Notes: a model not told the origin generated them from the sequence alone. A stretch of DNA of 64,000 nucleotides from Echinometra lucunter (GCA_029962745.1 CM057171.1:1304640-1368639); one strand, 5' to 3'. Counted from the first letter of the stretch, positions 24,301-37,666 are shown. Numbers and translations are program-made.

Positions 24301-27300
24301 CTCGAGACGAAAGCTAATAAAATCGCGGTTTGCGTCTAACTTACAGCTTTTCATTCCAAATCTTGGTTGGTTTCAGGGTTTTTGGGTACAAATACAAGTA
24401 CTCATACACATGTTTCATCTTAGTTTGAGAATTTTTTAAATCAGCTGCTCACAAAGTTAGCCAATGCCTTTAAGAATAACTTTTTTACACTGCTGAGTTT
24501 GTCCGATCAGCAAAAATGTGACAAAAGCTTACCAATTTTGTAAGTGAGTGAAGCGAGAGGAGTATTATCAGAATCTTCAGTATCTCCATCTTCATCATCT
24601 TCGTCTATCTTCTCTGGTGTTGTTGATGGGAGGGGCTCCTTCTTAGATATGAAGATATTGCCTGGAAAGATAGCGCATCACACAAACAGTTCAACTCTAA
24701 CGAGGTTCAAATGTTATTGTAAACAATTGATGTTCCAAAAAATGATCTGTACTGAGTAGCTAGACTTTTGTATCTATGCTCGTGTGTGCTTGTGAATGAA
24801 TGGGCTTGTGCATGTGTGATGTATGATTGTGTGTATGATTTTGCTCTTTTTTTTTCCTACAGTTTTACTATGTAGGTTTTTAAAAATATTTTGTATTTTT
24901 TTTTTCTTGCTTGTTTGTTTGTACAGGGCCCCTTCTTACAAGCTTTGCTTTCTTGGGGTCCTTCCTGTTTACAAATCATTTGCTTTACTATGTATTTTTA
25001 CTTTTGTTTTAATGGAAAATAAATAAATGAATGAATGAATAAAAATAAATGAATGAAATATTATGGTGGAACCAAGATCCAGTGTCTCTTGCATATTGAG
25101 GATTTCCATGAAATGTGCCCAGTACAATATGAGCCTTTTATTCATCTATTTCATCAAAAATTCAAAACCTGTTTTGATGTGATCATATCACATGTAATTT
25201 TTATTACTTTTTTTACATATAGAACGCAAGGTTACACTACATCATTTCTGTAAAATGAAGGCAAAATTACTTTCCTGCTGAACAATAAAATCCAATGATG
25301 GTGTTTTGTGCTTTTAAAGAGAGTTGGATCTAAGATCTGCGTACCTGACAATATCCTTAAATGCATATTATTGCATATCTGTATATTTTGTTGTAATTAT
25401 TAGTATGTTATCATACGAATATCAGTTTATTACACCTACTACCGTTGCTTCTTTCTTCTTGATAATTTGATTCATATGCTGTTTTATGTACATGGACAAG
25501 CTGAAGGGCAGCCTTTTCTTTGTAGCCTGATGTAAGTTTTACCGTGATTGAATAAATTTCAGTTTAATTCAATCCAACATGGATAAGTCCCAGTGATTGT
25601 ACTTTTCTCAAGACCAGGTCTGAGCCAACAGGGCTAGGAATTGATTGAGTTAAGGTACAGATCATTAGACCTTGCCTTACCTGGTTTGATATCCATATGG
25701 ACCAGTCCCTGTGAGTGGATGTATTTGAGACCCTGGGCTATCTGCACTAGGACCTGTTTGAGTTCCATCTCTGTCATCCTGTGATTGTTTTGTCTGTTTG
25801 ACGAGATGATGTCTGCTAAACTCCCACCTGTGAAAGAAGAATGAAACAAAAGCACCAAAAAAAAAAAAAAAAGGGGGGGGGGGATACTGTCGATAATTCA
25901 GAAATACACAGTAAGGTCAAACCTATCTTAGCAGCAACCTTCCTGGTGGCCACTAAAATAAGTTCTCATGGATATAAATCAGGGGGAAAAAATATACGGG
26001 GGCTCGAGGCGAATTCGCCCCCAAAATGCCAAAAAGAGCCCTGGAAAACTAAAAAATAGCCCCTGAAATTCTCATAGGCTCAAATGTAAACTGTCATACA
26101 ATGTAGAAAATTAGGGTGAGTGAGCTCAAAAAGTAGCCCCGGAAAAAAAATAATTAATTTTTCCCCTGATATAAATTATGTGTATAAGAGCCTGTCTATA
26201 GCAGCCACCTGTCTATAAAGGCCATGTTTTTTGTTTCCCTTGTGGGGTCATCATAGACAGGTTTCACTGTGTTACAATGCAGAGTAACGACAATGTAAGC
26301 AAAGGAAACAGAGAAAAAAAAATATACTTTTCAGTTTCTGTGCACTCTTCTCAGATTTGTTTATGTCAAAAAGGAAATATTCTGCTTGTGACTAATCAGG
26401 GTAGTTTATTCCACTACTGAGAAAATATGATAGAGCTCATTTTAGACATCTGCTTTGTGAAATCTTTCTCTGATTGCACGTTTTCATTCATTGAAAAGGA
26501 ATGAAGCAACATAGAAACTGATCTGAAACGAATTTCTCCCTCATCAAACGTAAAAGTCAACCTAAATTGATGTTTTGATATAATATTTTAGGAAAGAGTA
26601 GGAATTTGAAGGAAAAAAGAAGAGAAAACAAACAGAGATTACTTACCATTGCAGTATTCATTCTGTATGATCATGTGACCTGCTTCTGACCAAGCTGAGT
26701 AGTATCTTACTACATGAATATGAGTACCTAGGACTGCATGGGCATACACTTCATTCAATGCCATTTGCCTGTAATAAAACATACACAGAGATGATAGTAG
26801 TAGTACTCAGGGTTCTCACTAGAAAAAAATCCACACACGGTTCTCACTTTGCACAAAGCGTGGAAGTTTCGGAAGTTTTACGGAATAACACCTAAAGTTA
26901 GGTGTGGCGGCAGTATATGCTATAGTAAAAGGATGAAAAATACTTCTTGGTAAAGCAGGAGTTGTCTACTAATGGCATAAAAGTAAAAATACATTGCCAA
27001 AAAGCAAAACAATCTGCAACATTTATCATTATTGTTAGGAATATATACTCCAATATTTTTTTACCCTTGTTGCCATGCATGGTGCAGCAATTTCAAACAT
27101 GGTTCTTCCTTGTCTGAAACCCTTTACGCATGGTACTGGAACCATGGGTTCATGTACTGGCAAGAACCATGAACATACATGGAAATGAATAGTAGTACTT
27201 AACATATAAGTGAGTTTCTAGCACTGCATAAGCATAAATTCATTCAACATCATTTGTCTTTCATAAAACATGAGGGGAAAATTACTCTTATAGCACCTAA

Positions 27301-30300
27301 AATGCAACACTTAAAATAATTGTTCACTGTTTACAAATTAGAGAGTGCACGTAAATATACATGTAGATGCATATATGACATAGTTTTGAAAAATTAATGT
27401 TTTCAGATTATTTTCATACCAAGATTTAGCTCAAGATTTTTGTCTAGGCAAAACATGCTTCCTTTCTATTATGCTACAAGAAATAAATATGATTTTTAGT
27501 CAGTGATGGTCACATATCATTTTATTTAATTTTAGTTGGAGACTTCAATTGCTTACATTCAAAAGTAAAATCTCAACCTACATATCAAAAGTTATGAATG
27601 AATCATTTTTCTGATTGGTGACTACCGATGACTTAATATGATTTATATTATAATCTTGATGGCTGACCTAAACTCTGTTCTCCCGTTACTGTCTAAAGGT
27701 TTATATCTGTTTTCGTGTTTTTTTAGTCTTTCCAACAGGATAGATAACACAAATCTGGTTTGACATTTTTAGTTATCTTTTACTTCCTTGTTTTTATGTT
27801 TTATTTTTTTCTTTTATTTTCTAGATTTTGATGGTTTTATGTAATCTTATATATCCCTTTTTATGTTCCATAAATTCAAAAGTTTGATACAAATATCTAT
27901 TGTTTTCGACTGTGATCAAGACTAGTATTACAAGCTTTGGTTTGAGGTTTTTGGCCATGACTTATCCTCAATCATTTATTTCCTTGTTTGGATGTTTTAG
28001 GCATGTCAATGACAGATATTCAATGTCATTATATAACATGAATAATGTATTCTTCCTTTTAAGTATGCCTTGGTGACAAGTTCTTATTCCAGACAAACAA
28101 ACAAACAAACAAAGAAGAGAATTTTGATATCATTTTTTTTTTTCTGTTCTGGTAAAAAAATGGATATTGGAGTTAATCCATGCATGAGTACACAACATTC
28201 CAATATTGGCAAAGCAAGGTTGTCCCTAGCATTTTTACCTCTGAAACCATCAATCAGAACTTTCTAATCGATATTCTGATTTAAAACTTACAAATAAGTG
28301 ACCTAATAAAGGAGGTGTATTAAAACTTTGTAACTTAGTACAAAGGAGGCACATGGTTATGTAACACACAGTCACACACACAATTCTGTGTGCATGGAAA
28401 TCAGTAGCCTGGCTGAGCCGAGTTAACCCATTCGTGACAGAGGTCCACATTTTTTGGTTTGGCCTAATAACTTTTGATGCAAAGTTCTAAAAATCATACC
28501 AAATACATGTACATGAGCAAAAAGAGCAAAAAATTATACACAAACTGTGCCCATTTTGGTTGCGTCAGTATTTGTTGTTTGATGCTGAAAATTTTCTAAA
28601 GGAAAATAAGCATTAAAATCCTTAAATTGGCAATGTGATAGAAAGTTTAAAATCACTCTTTTATCCTGCAAATTGGCAACTTTTTGACCTTTTATCATAC
28701 TTTCTGTCAATTTATTTTCATTTCAGATACATGTTTTATAAGAAAAATGTAGCAATAAAATAAAAATGTTGGTGTTGCCAATTTGAAGAAAAAAAGCTGA
28801 TCAAATTAGGCTTCAAATAATTCCTGTCATGAATGGGTTAATACTGGAGTGTCTTGAGCACCTTACGTGGGGATATGAGTGCTATGGAGATAGAATATTG
28901 TTATAGTAAACAGATACTCACTCAAAAGCCGATCCTGCAATGGGCCTCTTTGACTTCTTGATGGCATAGAAACATCCATCAAGCTTGTTGATACACTTAT
29001 AGACAGAACCAAATTCACCAGAGCCAACCTTACAGACTTCAACAAACTCTGCCTCATATCGAGAGATGTCACTGTCCCGCAAAGCTATCCTCTGTGAAAA
29101 GGAGAATAATCATTTTTAAAAAAAACTTTTTTAGGGAGAAGTATTATTGATAGGAGCACAATCAACAGAGAAACTACTACAATCTTGATCTATGAAAATA
29201 GTATGAATCCTGCTGTAAAACAAAACAGTGAAAACCCACTTCACCGAAGGCCCGCGAGACCGAAGGTGCGCGAGGCCGAAAATAGAAAATTGTAATCTAT
29301 GATATCATACCGCTCTGACCAATTCCTGTGCCAGAAGGAAGTTTAATAAGTATTAAAGGGCAGCGAATGTTTTTGCACGGAAGGTGTGGAACATCCGGAA
29401 ACGAGGACTAAACGTGCTAAAGGAGACATAATTATTTTATATACCGATAGCGCATTATTTGTGATGAAGGCAAATACGACACGAGAAAAGTTGGCCACGT
29501 GGGCCTTCGGTCAAGTGGGCGGACCCCAACAAAACACTTTCATGACTGCTTAATGATGCTTGTTTTGGGGCTTGAACATTGTATCGACTATAAAAACAAC
29601 CATCTTTGATTCTGCGTTTCTAACCACTTGTACAATTTTCAAGCAAAATACAAAATGTCCGCTTATAGTCAGCCTGCACTCTGATTTACAAGAACACTAC
29701 AAAAAGACAAAATGAGACATAAATATGCAGTACAGTATTCCAGTATCCCAATATAGCATCCAGTGTGAGCTGCAAAAGGGATTATCTCAACAAGTAACAA
29801 ATACAGTGCACTTTAATAAAAATGGAACCAAACACTTTGTAACTATCCTTCCTTGGATTTTACCTTGGCTGGGTTTTCTGTGAAGCTTCCATCCATGTCA
29901 TCATCAAAGTCATCATCATCATCAAGAATACTCCTGGGAGAAAAGGAATAGAGAAAACATGGTCAAATCAAATGTACAGCGATGGTATGACTGAATGCAA
30001 TGAGGAAAGGAAAATTTTGATGTTACATTAATAATCCTAGAGGACCTCTCAAAATTCAATTACCAATACATTAATAAAAAGGGGCAAGAAGTGTGAAAAA
30101 AATAAAGAAATTTGAAGTCTTTACTTTATGATTTGCATCCGTATTTCTGTTGAGTGTTTGTTTTTTTCCGGGGGGGGGGGGGAGAGAATTTTATTGTTGT
30201 TTGTTTGTTTTTTCCTTCCAAGAATCAATCATATTTTCTGTTTTACAGGGCTCATTGCCCCCTCCCATTTCACTGGCAGGGAATGGCAGGTGATGTCCTA

Positions 30301-33300
30301 GATAGAATGTATGTGTGCGTAAGAGGGAAGGGGGCATTTTTATTTCATTACTCTGCTTTACAATCTGTTGTTTGATTCAAACAATAGAGATGACACTTCA
30401 TGTACCCCAGGATCTATTTCCCATGGCAATCATAATGCAAGGAAGTGAGGAACTACCAGCAAAGTTTTGAATATTAGCTGAATCTACAATAGATTGTGAG
30501 AACAGGTCAAGGGTCACTCTCACAGTCACAGGTCATTTGAATAGCCACCCATAAAGCTGGAAAAAAAAGCCTGCCATGTAAACGTATGAAAAGAAGGATT
30601 AGCCAAAGCACAAAGGCATGAAAGACATGAACTGACCCTTTAGGTCAACTTTAATCAAATAACAAAAATGGGGGTTCCAGTAAATGAACCTGTTTGAGGT
30701 GCTGAAAGAACTTTAAAGACTTCTTTTAATCCATCCAGAATCTTTTCAAAGGCTACTTTAACAGGTCTCTTTTGTTATTTGACCATTGAGAACAAAATTG
30801 GGTTTGGAGTTAAAATGGACACTGAGATGAATAGAAAAGAAAAACCAATTAGGATAAGAAGATTCCAAGTCACAGGGTGAACTGTGAAACTGTGATAAGA
30901 GGCTAAATCTAATTATAATGACATGTTTAAGGGTGGATTGAACAATAGAAATCGAATTAATCAATATGCCTAACCTCATTGGCATGTGATTGACACTGAC
31001 ATTATACCATTATTTGGGAGAGGAAGCAGAAGACAGTTTGATGAATAATTGAAAAAAAAATCATATGAAAAAATAAGTAATAGGAAAACAGGAATGAATC
31101 TTAGGGGTTCAATAAACTAGTAAAACTTGAAGGCACATTTTTAATTTATCTCCTTATAATCAATTGCATTTAAAAAAAAAAAGATGGTGACATTCTGATC
31201 TTAGGCTTCAACACATTTATATCGATGAAAAACACCCTAGTGATAAAACTTATAATAGGAGGTAAAGGAGATTTTACTGGATAACTTATTTGGGAGCCTC
31301 ATCTGCAACAAAGATGGATACAGATTTACAGAACAAACCCATTTCTTCTCTTAGCTAATATATTTGTTTGTTCAGTATCAGTGACTGGGAGAAAATTGGA
31401 TAAATGCTGGTAGAATTGCCTTTGGCATGACAAATAAAAGACTTCAATAACAGGAGAAATCAAAGAGTACTACTTCAAAAGTATCTCCAAAGAAATGCGA
31501 ATAGACAGTTTGCTTTACATCACATATAAAACACACATTTGAAATTGCTAATTCAGTCATATTGGACAGGTATTGAGTAGCACTCGTTCCAAGGTGGCCA
31601 AATCATTACCTGATGTTACACAACTCAAAGAGTTGGATCAAAGACCTCAATATAATAGCAATTCAGATGTGTTGAAACTTGGAGATAGTTCACTTGATTC
31701 TTTGGGTTCTATCTACATGTAGTTGAAGCCCATTAAGTGAAAGAAAAAGTATAAAAGTGAAAAAGATAAATGAAGCAGAGAGCCACCTAAATTTTGCAAG
31801 GTTCGAAAAAAATTGAACACAGGTGAAAATAAAAGCAAGTCCGTGCAAGCCACAAGCCCTGTGGAAAAAAGCTTTGGAGTGTCAGTGTGTGAACAATTTC
31901 CTCCTTTTCTGCACTGACTGGGATATCTGCAATGATTTCAAATTGTGAAGCATCAAAAATCTTTTCATTCAAGCAGAGTCATAAAATGTCACTGGAATAT
32001 TGTACTGGCAATAAAAAGGTAATTCTTTGACACAATCCAATGGAAATATTAGAGGCAAAAACACAAAAGCTTATTCATTTTGTTCAACAGCCGAGACCAT
32101 TTATGCTTGGAAGGTCATCCACCTTAAAGAACAATTTTTTTCCAAGTTCATTTTCAAACCATCGGTTTGGCAGTTATGCTGTGGTATGACTTGAAATCAA
32201 ATATTTAAAAAGTTAACGGTAAGTTTGACAAACAGAGCACAGCCATGCAATCTTGATTTTACCAGTTTGCACTTTGCTGCTTCACCACGTTGTGACCCTT
32301 GACATTTGCCACTTAAGACTCGCATGCTGAAGCAACTTCTTATTTATTCTCATGACTCATTCTACAATACTCACAATGCAAATACAAATAAAACTATAAC
32401 GACCTTTGGCACTTCTACATGCAAACTACCGTCTGTACCAATTTGTCTTTTTTTATTCACTGCTGCTGCACTACAGGGCTCTACAAACCCACTTGCCCGC
32501 TTGCCCAGGGCAAGTGAAAATTTTTTTTAAATCACTTGCCCAAAAGGGCAAGTAAATTCACTCAAAACTTTCATGAGAACAAATGAAAAAAATCAATTAA
32601 TATAATGCTCATAGTGCAAGTACATCTTTAGCAGTGGGTGATTAATATCGATGTTGCAAAATTTAATTCAAACTGTCATGAAGTTTCAGAGTGACAAACT
32701 GACATTCATGATCAAGTCTGAACCATTCCCCCCCCCCCCCCAGGATATGAATAACTGAACTTTGAGACTTGACTTCCATTATGGACTTAAACAAACACCA
32801 AGCAATACCCTTGATGTTAAGGGTCATTAAAGGTTGATCCCAGACATAAATTTTCATATCTAATAGATACACTTGATGTAGGTCAAATGACTCCTTCCAT
32901 TCATGGCAGCTTTTTTTTTTTAAATGGTCTTTAAAGCTAAGAGTTAAAAAATTTGTTATAGCATCAAAATTGGAATTTACAAAGAGTACCAAGCTTCCTG
33001 GCATTTAATAAACCAGATGTCATAAACATCACGTGCCATTCCATACATGGCGAGCCAGACGAGCCCCAACTAAGGTTAGCAGCATGTGCCAGCATTAGTA
33101 CTTTGCTGATTACGGATACAGATACAGAAACCGAAGGCTGAAACCACACATACTTCTACTCGTTCAAAGCTACACAATATCTCTCCTGCTTTTCTTCAAG
33201 ATTACTCGTAGTACTTACACATTTAACATCATTTGGATTACAACTGAACAGCTCTAAAAAGTTCTTCAATTTCTCAAAATGAAAAATAGTTTTGCTGCCA

Positions 33301-35463
33301 AACATGCTATGCTTTAATATTCCAACAGAGGGGTCTACCCTTCAAATTTATTAAGGACCCCAATAAGTGAAGTTTTAGCCAATGCTTTTGCTACTACTTA
33401 ATTTTTATAGAAACTGAAAAAGAATTTCTGTTAGCAGAACAAGATAAACCTGAAGATTGCTGTAGATTTATCAATGCAACGTGACAAATAAACATCACCT
33501 GATTTTGTTTGGGGGCGAGTTTGTTTTGTTTTAGTTTTTTTTTTCACATAGAGTACCGGCTCTGGTGTGCGGCCGCTTAAAGGGAATTTGCTGATTATAT
33601 TTATTAATCAAAGACTCACACAAAGTTCAATTCCATCAATGTAGAGTCCAAATACCTGCTAATTGAATAGAGGGCAAACTTAAAATTATTGACCAATTAT
33701 GTGGTCAGTAATGTCCATTTTTCAAAATGATGTTAGGGGCCCTGTGTGCGGCCGCCCCTACCCCTGTGGGCGGCCGCCTATCCTTTGGCAAGCATTTAGC
33801 GCCATATTTGTGATGAAGTAAACAAAATTAATATTGAATTTCATGCTTTACACACCAACTGTGTAGAAACCCATAAAATCTGTCAAAAGTGATGATCTAC
33901 CAAATGCCGTGACAAAAAAATGAAGGCAGAGTACAATCTCCTATAAAAACCTGCATTTTGTACACGTTTTACATAGGGTGGCCGCTCACAGGACACATCT
34001 TGAAAAATGGCTCTGGTGAGCGGCCACCCCCATGCAAATTTTTCTCCGGTGGCATAAATAAGAATTTCTGCAGCAAAATATGGACTATGAAGTTCATTCT
34101 CTTGAATAAAAATCAAATCAATTATCAAACTTAACAAATAAAGCTTAAGTATCGGCTTAAGTATGTCAAAGTTTCTTAACTTAAAAGTTAAGAAACTGCC
34201 ATTTTTCACTCAGTGACTGGAGGTGTCGACTTCTAGTGATATTCCGTGAGACTCATTATGCTTACTGCTTTCGCTGAGTATGTTTTTTGGTGCACTAGAA
34301 CCTACCTGAGACTATCCAAGGTAATTTTTGAAGGGATATCAAAAATATTTTTTTAATTTTTAGTTTTTATTCACCACCGGCCGCTCACAGGGGACGGCCG
34401 CCCACAGGAGCACATACTCTAGGTCTAGATCTACTTCATGACTTCACCACTTATGGCAGAGGAGGGAGATAAGGTAGAACATGAAGAAGATGGAGATCAG
34501 AGAAAAGAAGAAAGAAAGAAAGAGAGAGCCCTGCCCGGTTCGCTCCTGTACTGGGGCGTGGGGCAGTAACTACGAAGAAGAATAGAGCTAGATCTACATG
34601 TAGTCTAAGTTAGATCTAGACTCTAGATCTACGTGTAGATCTAGATCTAGATCTCTAGATCTAGAGCATGATTCATAATGCATTAGGTCTAGATCTAACA
34701 ATTACCTCTCTTGTCTAAGTCTTTTCTTGGTTGCATTCTGTAGCATAGCTGATGGTGTAAAAGGGTTGACATTTGCTACATTCTGTTGTCTCGTCTTCGG
34801 TGTTCTTCCGCTTCTTCTCGGCATACTTCTCAAGTTTGGAGCTGTGTGGGGTCTCGCAATAGGCCCATCACCATGATTACCAACAGCAGTTGCAGGTTTC
34901 TCACTGAACAGTCTACTTGCCGTAAGTTTGTTGCGTCTTGCACTCGCATTTGCCTTCTGAATCAGGGATTTTGGAGTGTGTGGCGAGTCGAAAAGTCTCA
35001 GGTTTCGCAGCCGCTTGTGCGGGGGTGGGGATCCGACGCCAGTGTCGCCTCCACCCGCGGAGGAGGCGGGGCTGCTTCCGCATAACATCGGAGACGGACT
35101 GCAACTCGAGTCGCTTGGCCTTCGAAAATGAGGCGACGCGATCGAATTTTCGCCATCATGAAGTCTTGAATTTGGTCTACGTTGTACACGACGTCTAGCT
35201 GGACTGCTTTTGGGAGTTGCCAAAGCAGGGTCCCATTCCGCCGTCAAGTTAAGAGAGTCATCACGATCGTCTGAAAACGAACTCGAAATGGGACTTTGAT
35301 CAATTGCTTCGTCCTGTATTTCGTTGAATTCGGAATAAGCTGCAAAACTCGCGTCACTTTCGCCTTCTGACCCAAGAGCATCGCCAAAATCAAGACGTTG
35401 GGTCGGAGAGCCGTGAACACCTCGATGAAATAAGGAATTCATTGGTGTAGCTAGCGACATCAT
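20110..35463 (-). CDS. wee1: Wee1 protein-tyrosine kinase, ten exons, 640 residues
   Basis: Nuclear kinase that delays mitosis by phosphorylating the inhibitory Tyr of Cdk1. Coding exons (minus, 5' to 3'): 35463-34706, 29933-29864, 29091-28922, 26768-26647, 25827-25681, 24661-24533, 23165-23080, 22521-22354, 21265-21120, 20236-20110. All borders are GT-AG, the phases join, and the sum is exactly 641 codons with the stop. The first 252 residues are low-complexity with several Ser/Thr-Pro sites and NPFTP at 233-237, as in vertebrate Wee1. The kinase domain runs from about 290 to 575: glycine loop GSGEFG (299-304), ATP lysine 321, Asn369 at the gatekeeper, catalytic HMDIKP (417-422; Wee1 uses HMD, not HRD), an acidic insert (about 443-455), and DLGH (467-470) in place of DFG. 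The tail ends [13 protein letters not shown], close to vertebrate Wee1 C-termini. Human WEE1 has 646 residues. The first ATG pair (MM) is taken as start. Confidence 0.97.
20468..20883 (+). mobile_element. TTAA-flanked piggyBac-type MITE, diverged subfamily, in Wee1 intron 9/3' region
   Basis: Ends TTAACCCATAGACGTACAG and CTGTACTTCTACGGGTTAA form an inverted pair with TTAA outermost. Its length (416 bp) and inner blocks (TACATGAGCAGAAAGAG, AAATTGGCAAC, GTTGCCAATTTGAGG) match the family at 28423 and 44595, although the terminal sequence has drifted. It lies between Wee1 exons 9 and 10. Confidence 0.75.
21272..21308 (+). repeat. (GA)n microsatellite at the Wee1 exon 9 acceptor
   Basis: On the coding (minus) strand this is a (TC)n tract ending in TTTTTAG just before exon 9 (21265). 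It therefore forms the polypyrimidine tract of that intron. Confidence 0.85.
21449..21850 (-). mobile_element. LINE 3' end, minus orientation, in Wee1 intron 8
   Basis: On the minus strand GCGCTATATAAATGTAATTT is followed by an ATTT-repeat, the usual 3' end of CR1/L2-type LINEs. A block at 21500-21528 is shared with 19501-19532. The coding part was not recognised. Confidence 0.5.
21988..22335 (+). mobile_element. Degenerate, 3'-truncated copy of the TTAA MITE in Wee1 intron 8
   Basis: Starts TAACCCATTTGTAACAGAGG and follows the family order (GTCCACATTTTGTGGTT, GATGCTGAAATTTTCTGAAAGG, GGCAATG, TTCATTTCAGATACA, TAGCAATAAAAGAAAAATAATG). The right end stops near the exon 8 donor (22354) without the terminal GGGTTAA. 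Confidence 0.75.
24823..25058 (+). mobile_element. LINE 3' end with AATGA-repeat tail in Wee1 intron 5
   Basis: A T-rich 3' UTR-like stretch with ACAGGGCCCCTTCTTACAAG ends in repeated AAATGAATGAATGAAT, typical of CR1-like tails. It lies in the intron between exons 5 and 6, antisense to Wee1. Confidence 0.45.
28423..28841 (+). mobile_element. TTAA-flanked piggyBac-type MITE in Wee1 intron 3
   Basis: Ends TTAACCCATTCGTGACAG and CTGTCATGAATGGGTTAA give an 18 bp near-perfect inverted repeat with the TTAA target duplication outermost and CCC/GGG at the element's own ends, as in piggyBac-type elements. It is 419 bp long with no coding capacity. It lies between exons 3 and 4. Confidence 0.85.
33553..34415. 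repeat. Series of GGCCGC-containing modules in Wee1 intron 1
   Basis: GCGGCCGC or a close variant occurs at 33569, 33748, 33769, 33981, 34021 and 34379-34402. The copies are often in inverted pairs of the form CTCTGGTG(T/A)GCGGCC and GGCCGCTCACAGG. They stand out in an otherwise AT-rich intron and look like pieces of one dispersed repeat. Confidence 0.45.
34575..34700. repeat. AGATCTAG palindromic simple repeat at the Wee1 exon 1 donor
   Basis: A dozen overlapping copies of TAGATCTAGATCT and TCTAGA-type hexamers run up to 34697. They end five bases into the intron beyond the exon 1 splice donor (34705). Confidence 0.7.
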
Positions 35464-36756
35464 TCATGAAGAAAAACCGTTAAATTTTGATGAAATTAAT
35501 TGTCACTTCCGTTAATGTCGTTCAGCGATGATGGCGTGTCGCAAATTGCATGCAAATGATGATGTAAATAAAAACACGTTACGTTGGTATATATATGTAC
35601 GTATACAGTGTATTGCGTGTATACGTATGCAAGCTTGCAGCATGCATGCTGTGCAAAATGGCGCGCCTGTTTTGGACGGAATCACATGAGTAATCATTGA
35701 CCAATCACATGGCAGATCGAAGAAGCTGTGCTCTAGTCTTAACAATCGAGCGCTGTGTGTAATCGTGTGCCACGCTCAATCAATAGGGATTTCGAGCGAA
35801 GTCATTGTATTTCAGGAAACAAAGAAAATAATGCTAAGTAATCGCTTGGAACGATGTGTCATACCCTTATATATGGATACAAGTCTTTACTGAGTTATCT
35901 TAGACAACAGGATGAGTAATTCGCAATTGAATAAAAAAATATATTGTTCTTTTGAAGCGCTACTGCATGATTTAAAAGCCCTATCTAGTGTTTGTCATCT
36001 CCGTGTGAACTCCGGATCGTTTTTTTTTTTTTAATCTCCGTTTAAGCTTTTGTGTCAGCTTCTTTTCTTTCCTTTTTCTTTTTTGATCGTCCGTAGCTTC
36101 TTTATTTCCTCTTCAAAAATTTTCCTTTGATTTACCACTGAATTCTCTACAAAGGATTTTGTGATAGGACTACCCGTTATTTTTTCACCCAGGTTTTGAT
36201 TAGTAGCTTAACCGATCAAAGTTGAAATTAAATTCCAACCTTTTTTTTGGGGGGGGGGGGGGGGGGAAGAAGCTAGGAACGATTTAAAGAAAGGAAGGTG
36301 ACAGAAAAATACATGAGCTGAATCTGAGAATGACAGGTGACAGATGATTTTTTTTTCATGCAGGAGCACTTTAAAAGAACTCAATTCAAAAGGCAAATTC
36401 AATATGAATATAAATATACACATGAATACCGTTCAATGGGAAGAATAGAGAAAATTCAAAGGCTCTGTCGTCATTTTTTTAGAGCTGATGCAGACCCTTT
36501 CGTGTACTGTATCTATCAATTGGAAACGGGTTGTTTTATCATGAGGGGAAATATTTTTGACCAATGAAATTCATGTTCACCTGATTTTCAGGTTTAGGAA
36601 ACTTTAGCATTTGTTTTAAAACTTGGCAAATTCCAAACTTATATATTGCTATTGGCAATTTACGAATACACCTTTACTGGGGGAGGGGGGCAAAAGTAAA
36701 AAAAAATAAAACGAGGGAGAAAAAAACGAACAAAAAATCCCCAAACAAAACATTCA

Positions 36757-37022
36757 ACAAATGAAGAGCTTCTTTGCAAAAGGGGTTAGATCCACTGCTG
36801 ATGAAAACTGAGTTCTTAATATAATCAGAACGTTGTTCAACAGTACTGTGTACCTGTCTTTTGAATAAAAGTATGAAGCTTAATTTCTGAGCACTCATAA
36901 AAAAATGCACTTTCAAATTTCACTTTTCCATGGATGCCTGTATAAAATCTGGCAAACAAATGCGTTTTCTCTGTAGTTACAAAAGTGGATCTAACCCCTT
37001 TTGCATACAAACTCTTCAAATA
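36757..37022. mobile_element. Foldback MITE (GCAAAAGGGGTTAGATCCAC arms)
   Basis: The left arm has GCAAAAGGGGTTAGATCCAC (about 36775-36795) and the right arm its exact complement GTGGATCTAACCCCTTTTGC (about 36986-37005), with similar flanks (TGAAGAG). Noncoding. Confidence 0.75.
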
Positions 37023-37434
37023 CAAAGCATCTATTTAAAAAAAGTGATCTCTTTCCTCGTGTTCCTGTCGGAGTAAAAAATAAAGAGCGACCTCTATCTG
37101 TATAAACTTACAATTTAGCCATTTGGACATGGAAGTGGTGGTTCACTACAACTTTTCTTTGAATACAATGTTTTGATTTAAATGGGTAAATAACTTTAAT
37201 CATGAGAGAGGTTGATTTTCTTCCAATATTTCATTTATTGGGAGTTTCAATTCATACATTTACTTTCAGGTAACTAAGAAAATCATTTTCATCAGTAGTT
37301 GGAATCACGCACACATGAGACAGTTCCGAGATTGTTAAGTTCTTTTGTAAACAAATTTTTCGGCATTACTCCCAGTGTTAAAGATCGTATGTTCAATCTG
37401 TAATGGTAATAAAAATAATAGGTCAGACAAAAAT

Positions 37435-37508
37435 TGGAACCAGCGGGATTCGAACCTGTCATCTACTGCTTGACGGGCAGCGACTTAACCACCAGGCTAT
37501 TCTGGTTC
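37435..37508 (-). repeat. tRNA-like sequence (probably SINE head or tRNA pseudogene)
   Basis: On the minus strand a box B GGTTCGAATCC and a box-A-like TAGCCTGGTGG are correctly spaced. A 7 bp acceptor-like pair (GAACCAG/CTGGTTC) closes the fold, and a five-pair anticodon stem encloses CCGTCAA (GTC, Asp). C at position 33 instead of T and mismatches in the D and T stems argue against a functional tRNA. Confidence 0.5.
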
Positions 37509-37666
37509 ATGGCCAAGTCACGATGGAAAAAAAAAGTCACGGTGAAAAAAAATCTATGAAAGATTACAAATCATAATTTCTCCCATCAAGCTTCTTCATT
37601 TACTATTGTTAAGTTCTAGTGTTCATTTTTCCGGGAATATGATCCCCTCTCATCTTTTCTCTGTCT

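Noticed and set aside
34786..35198. Frames overlapping Wee1 exon 1 in other frames
   Set aside because: Shadows of the real coding exon; no homology of their own.
37435..37508. Functional tRNA-Asp gene
   Set aside because: Mismatches in D and T stems and C at position 33; more likely a pseudogene or SINE head.
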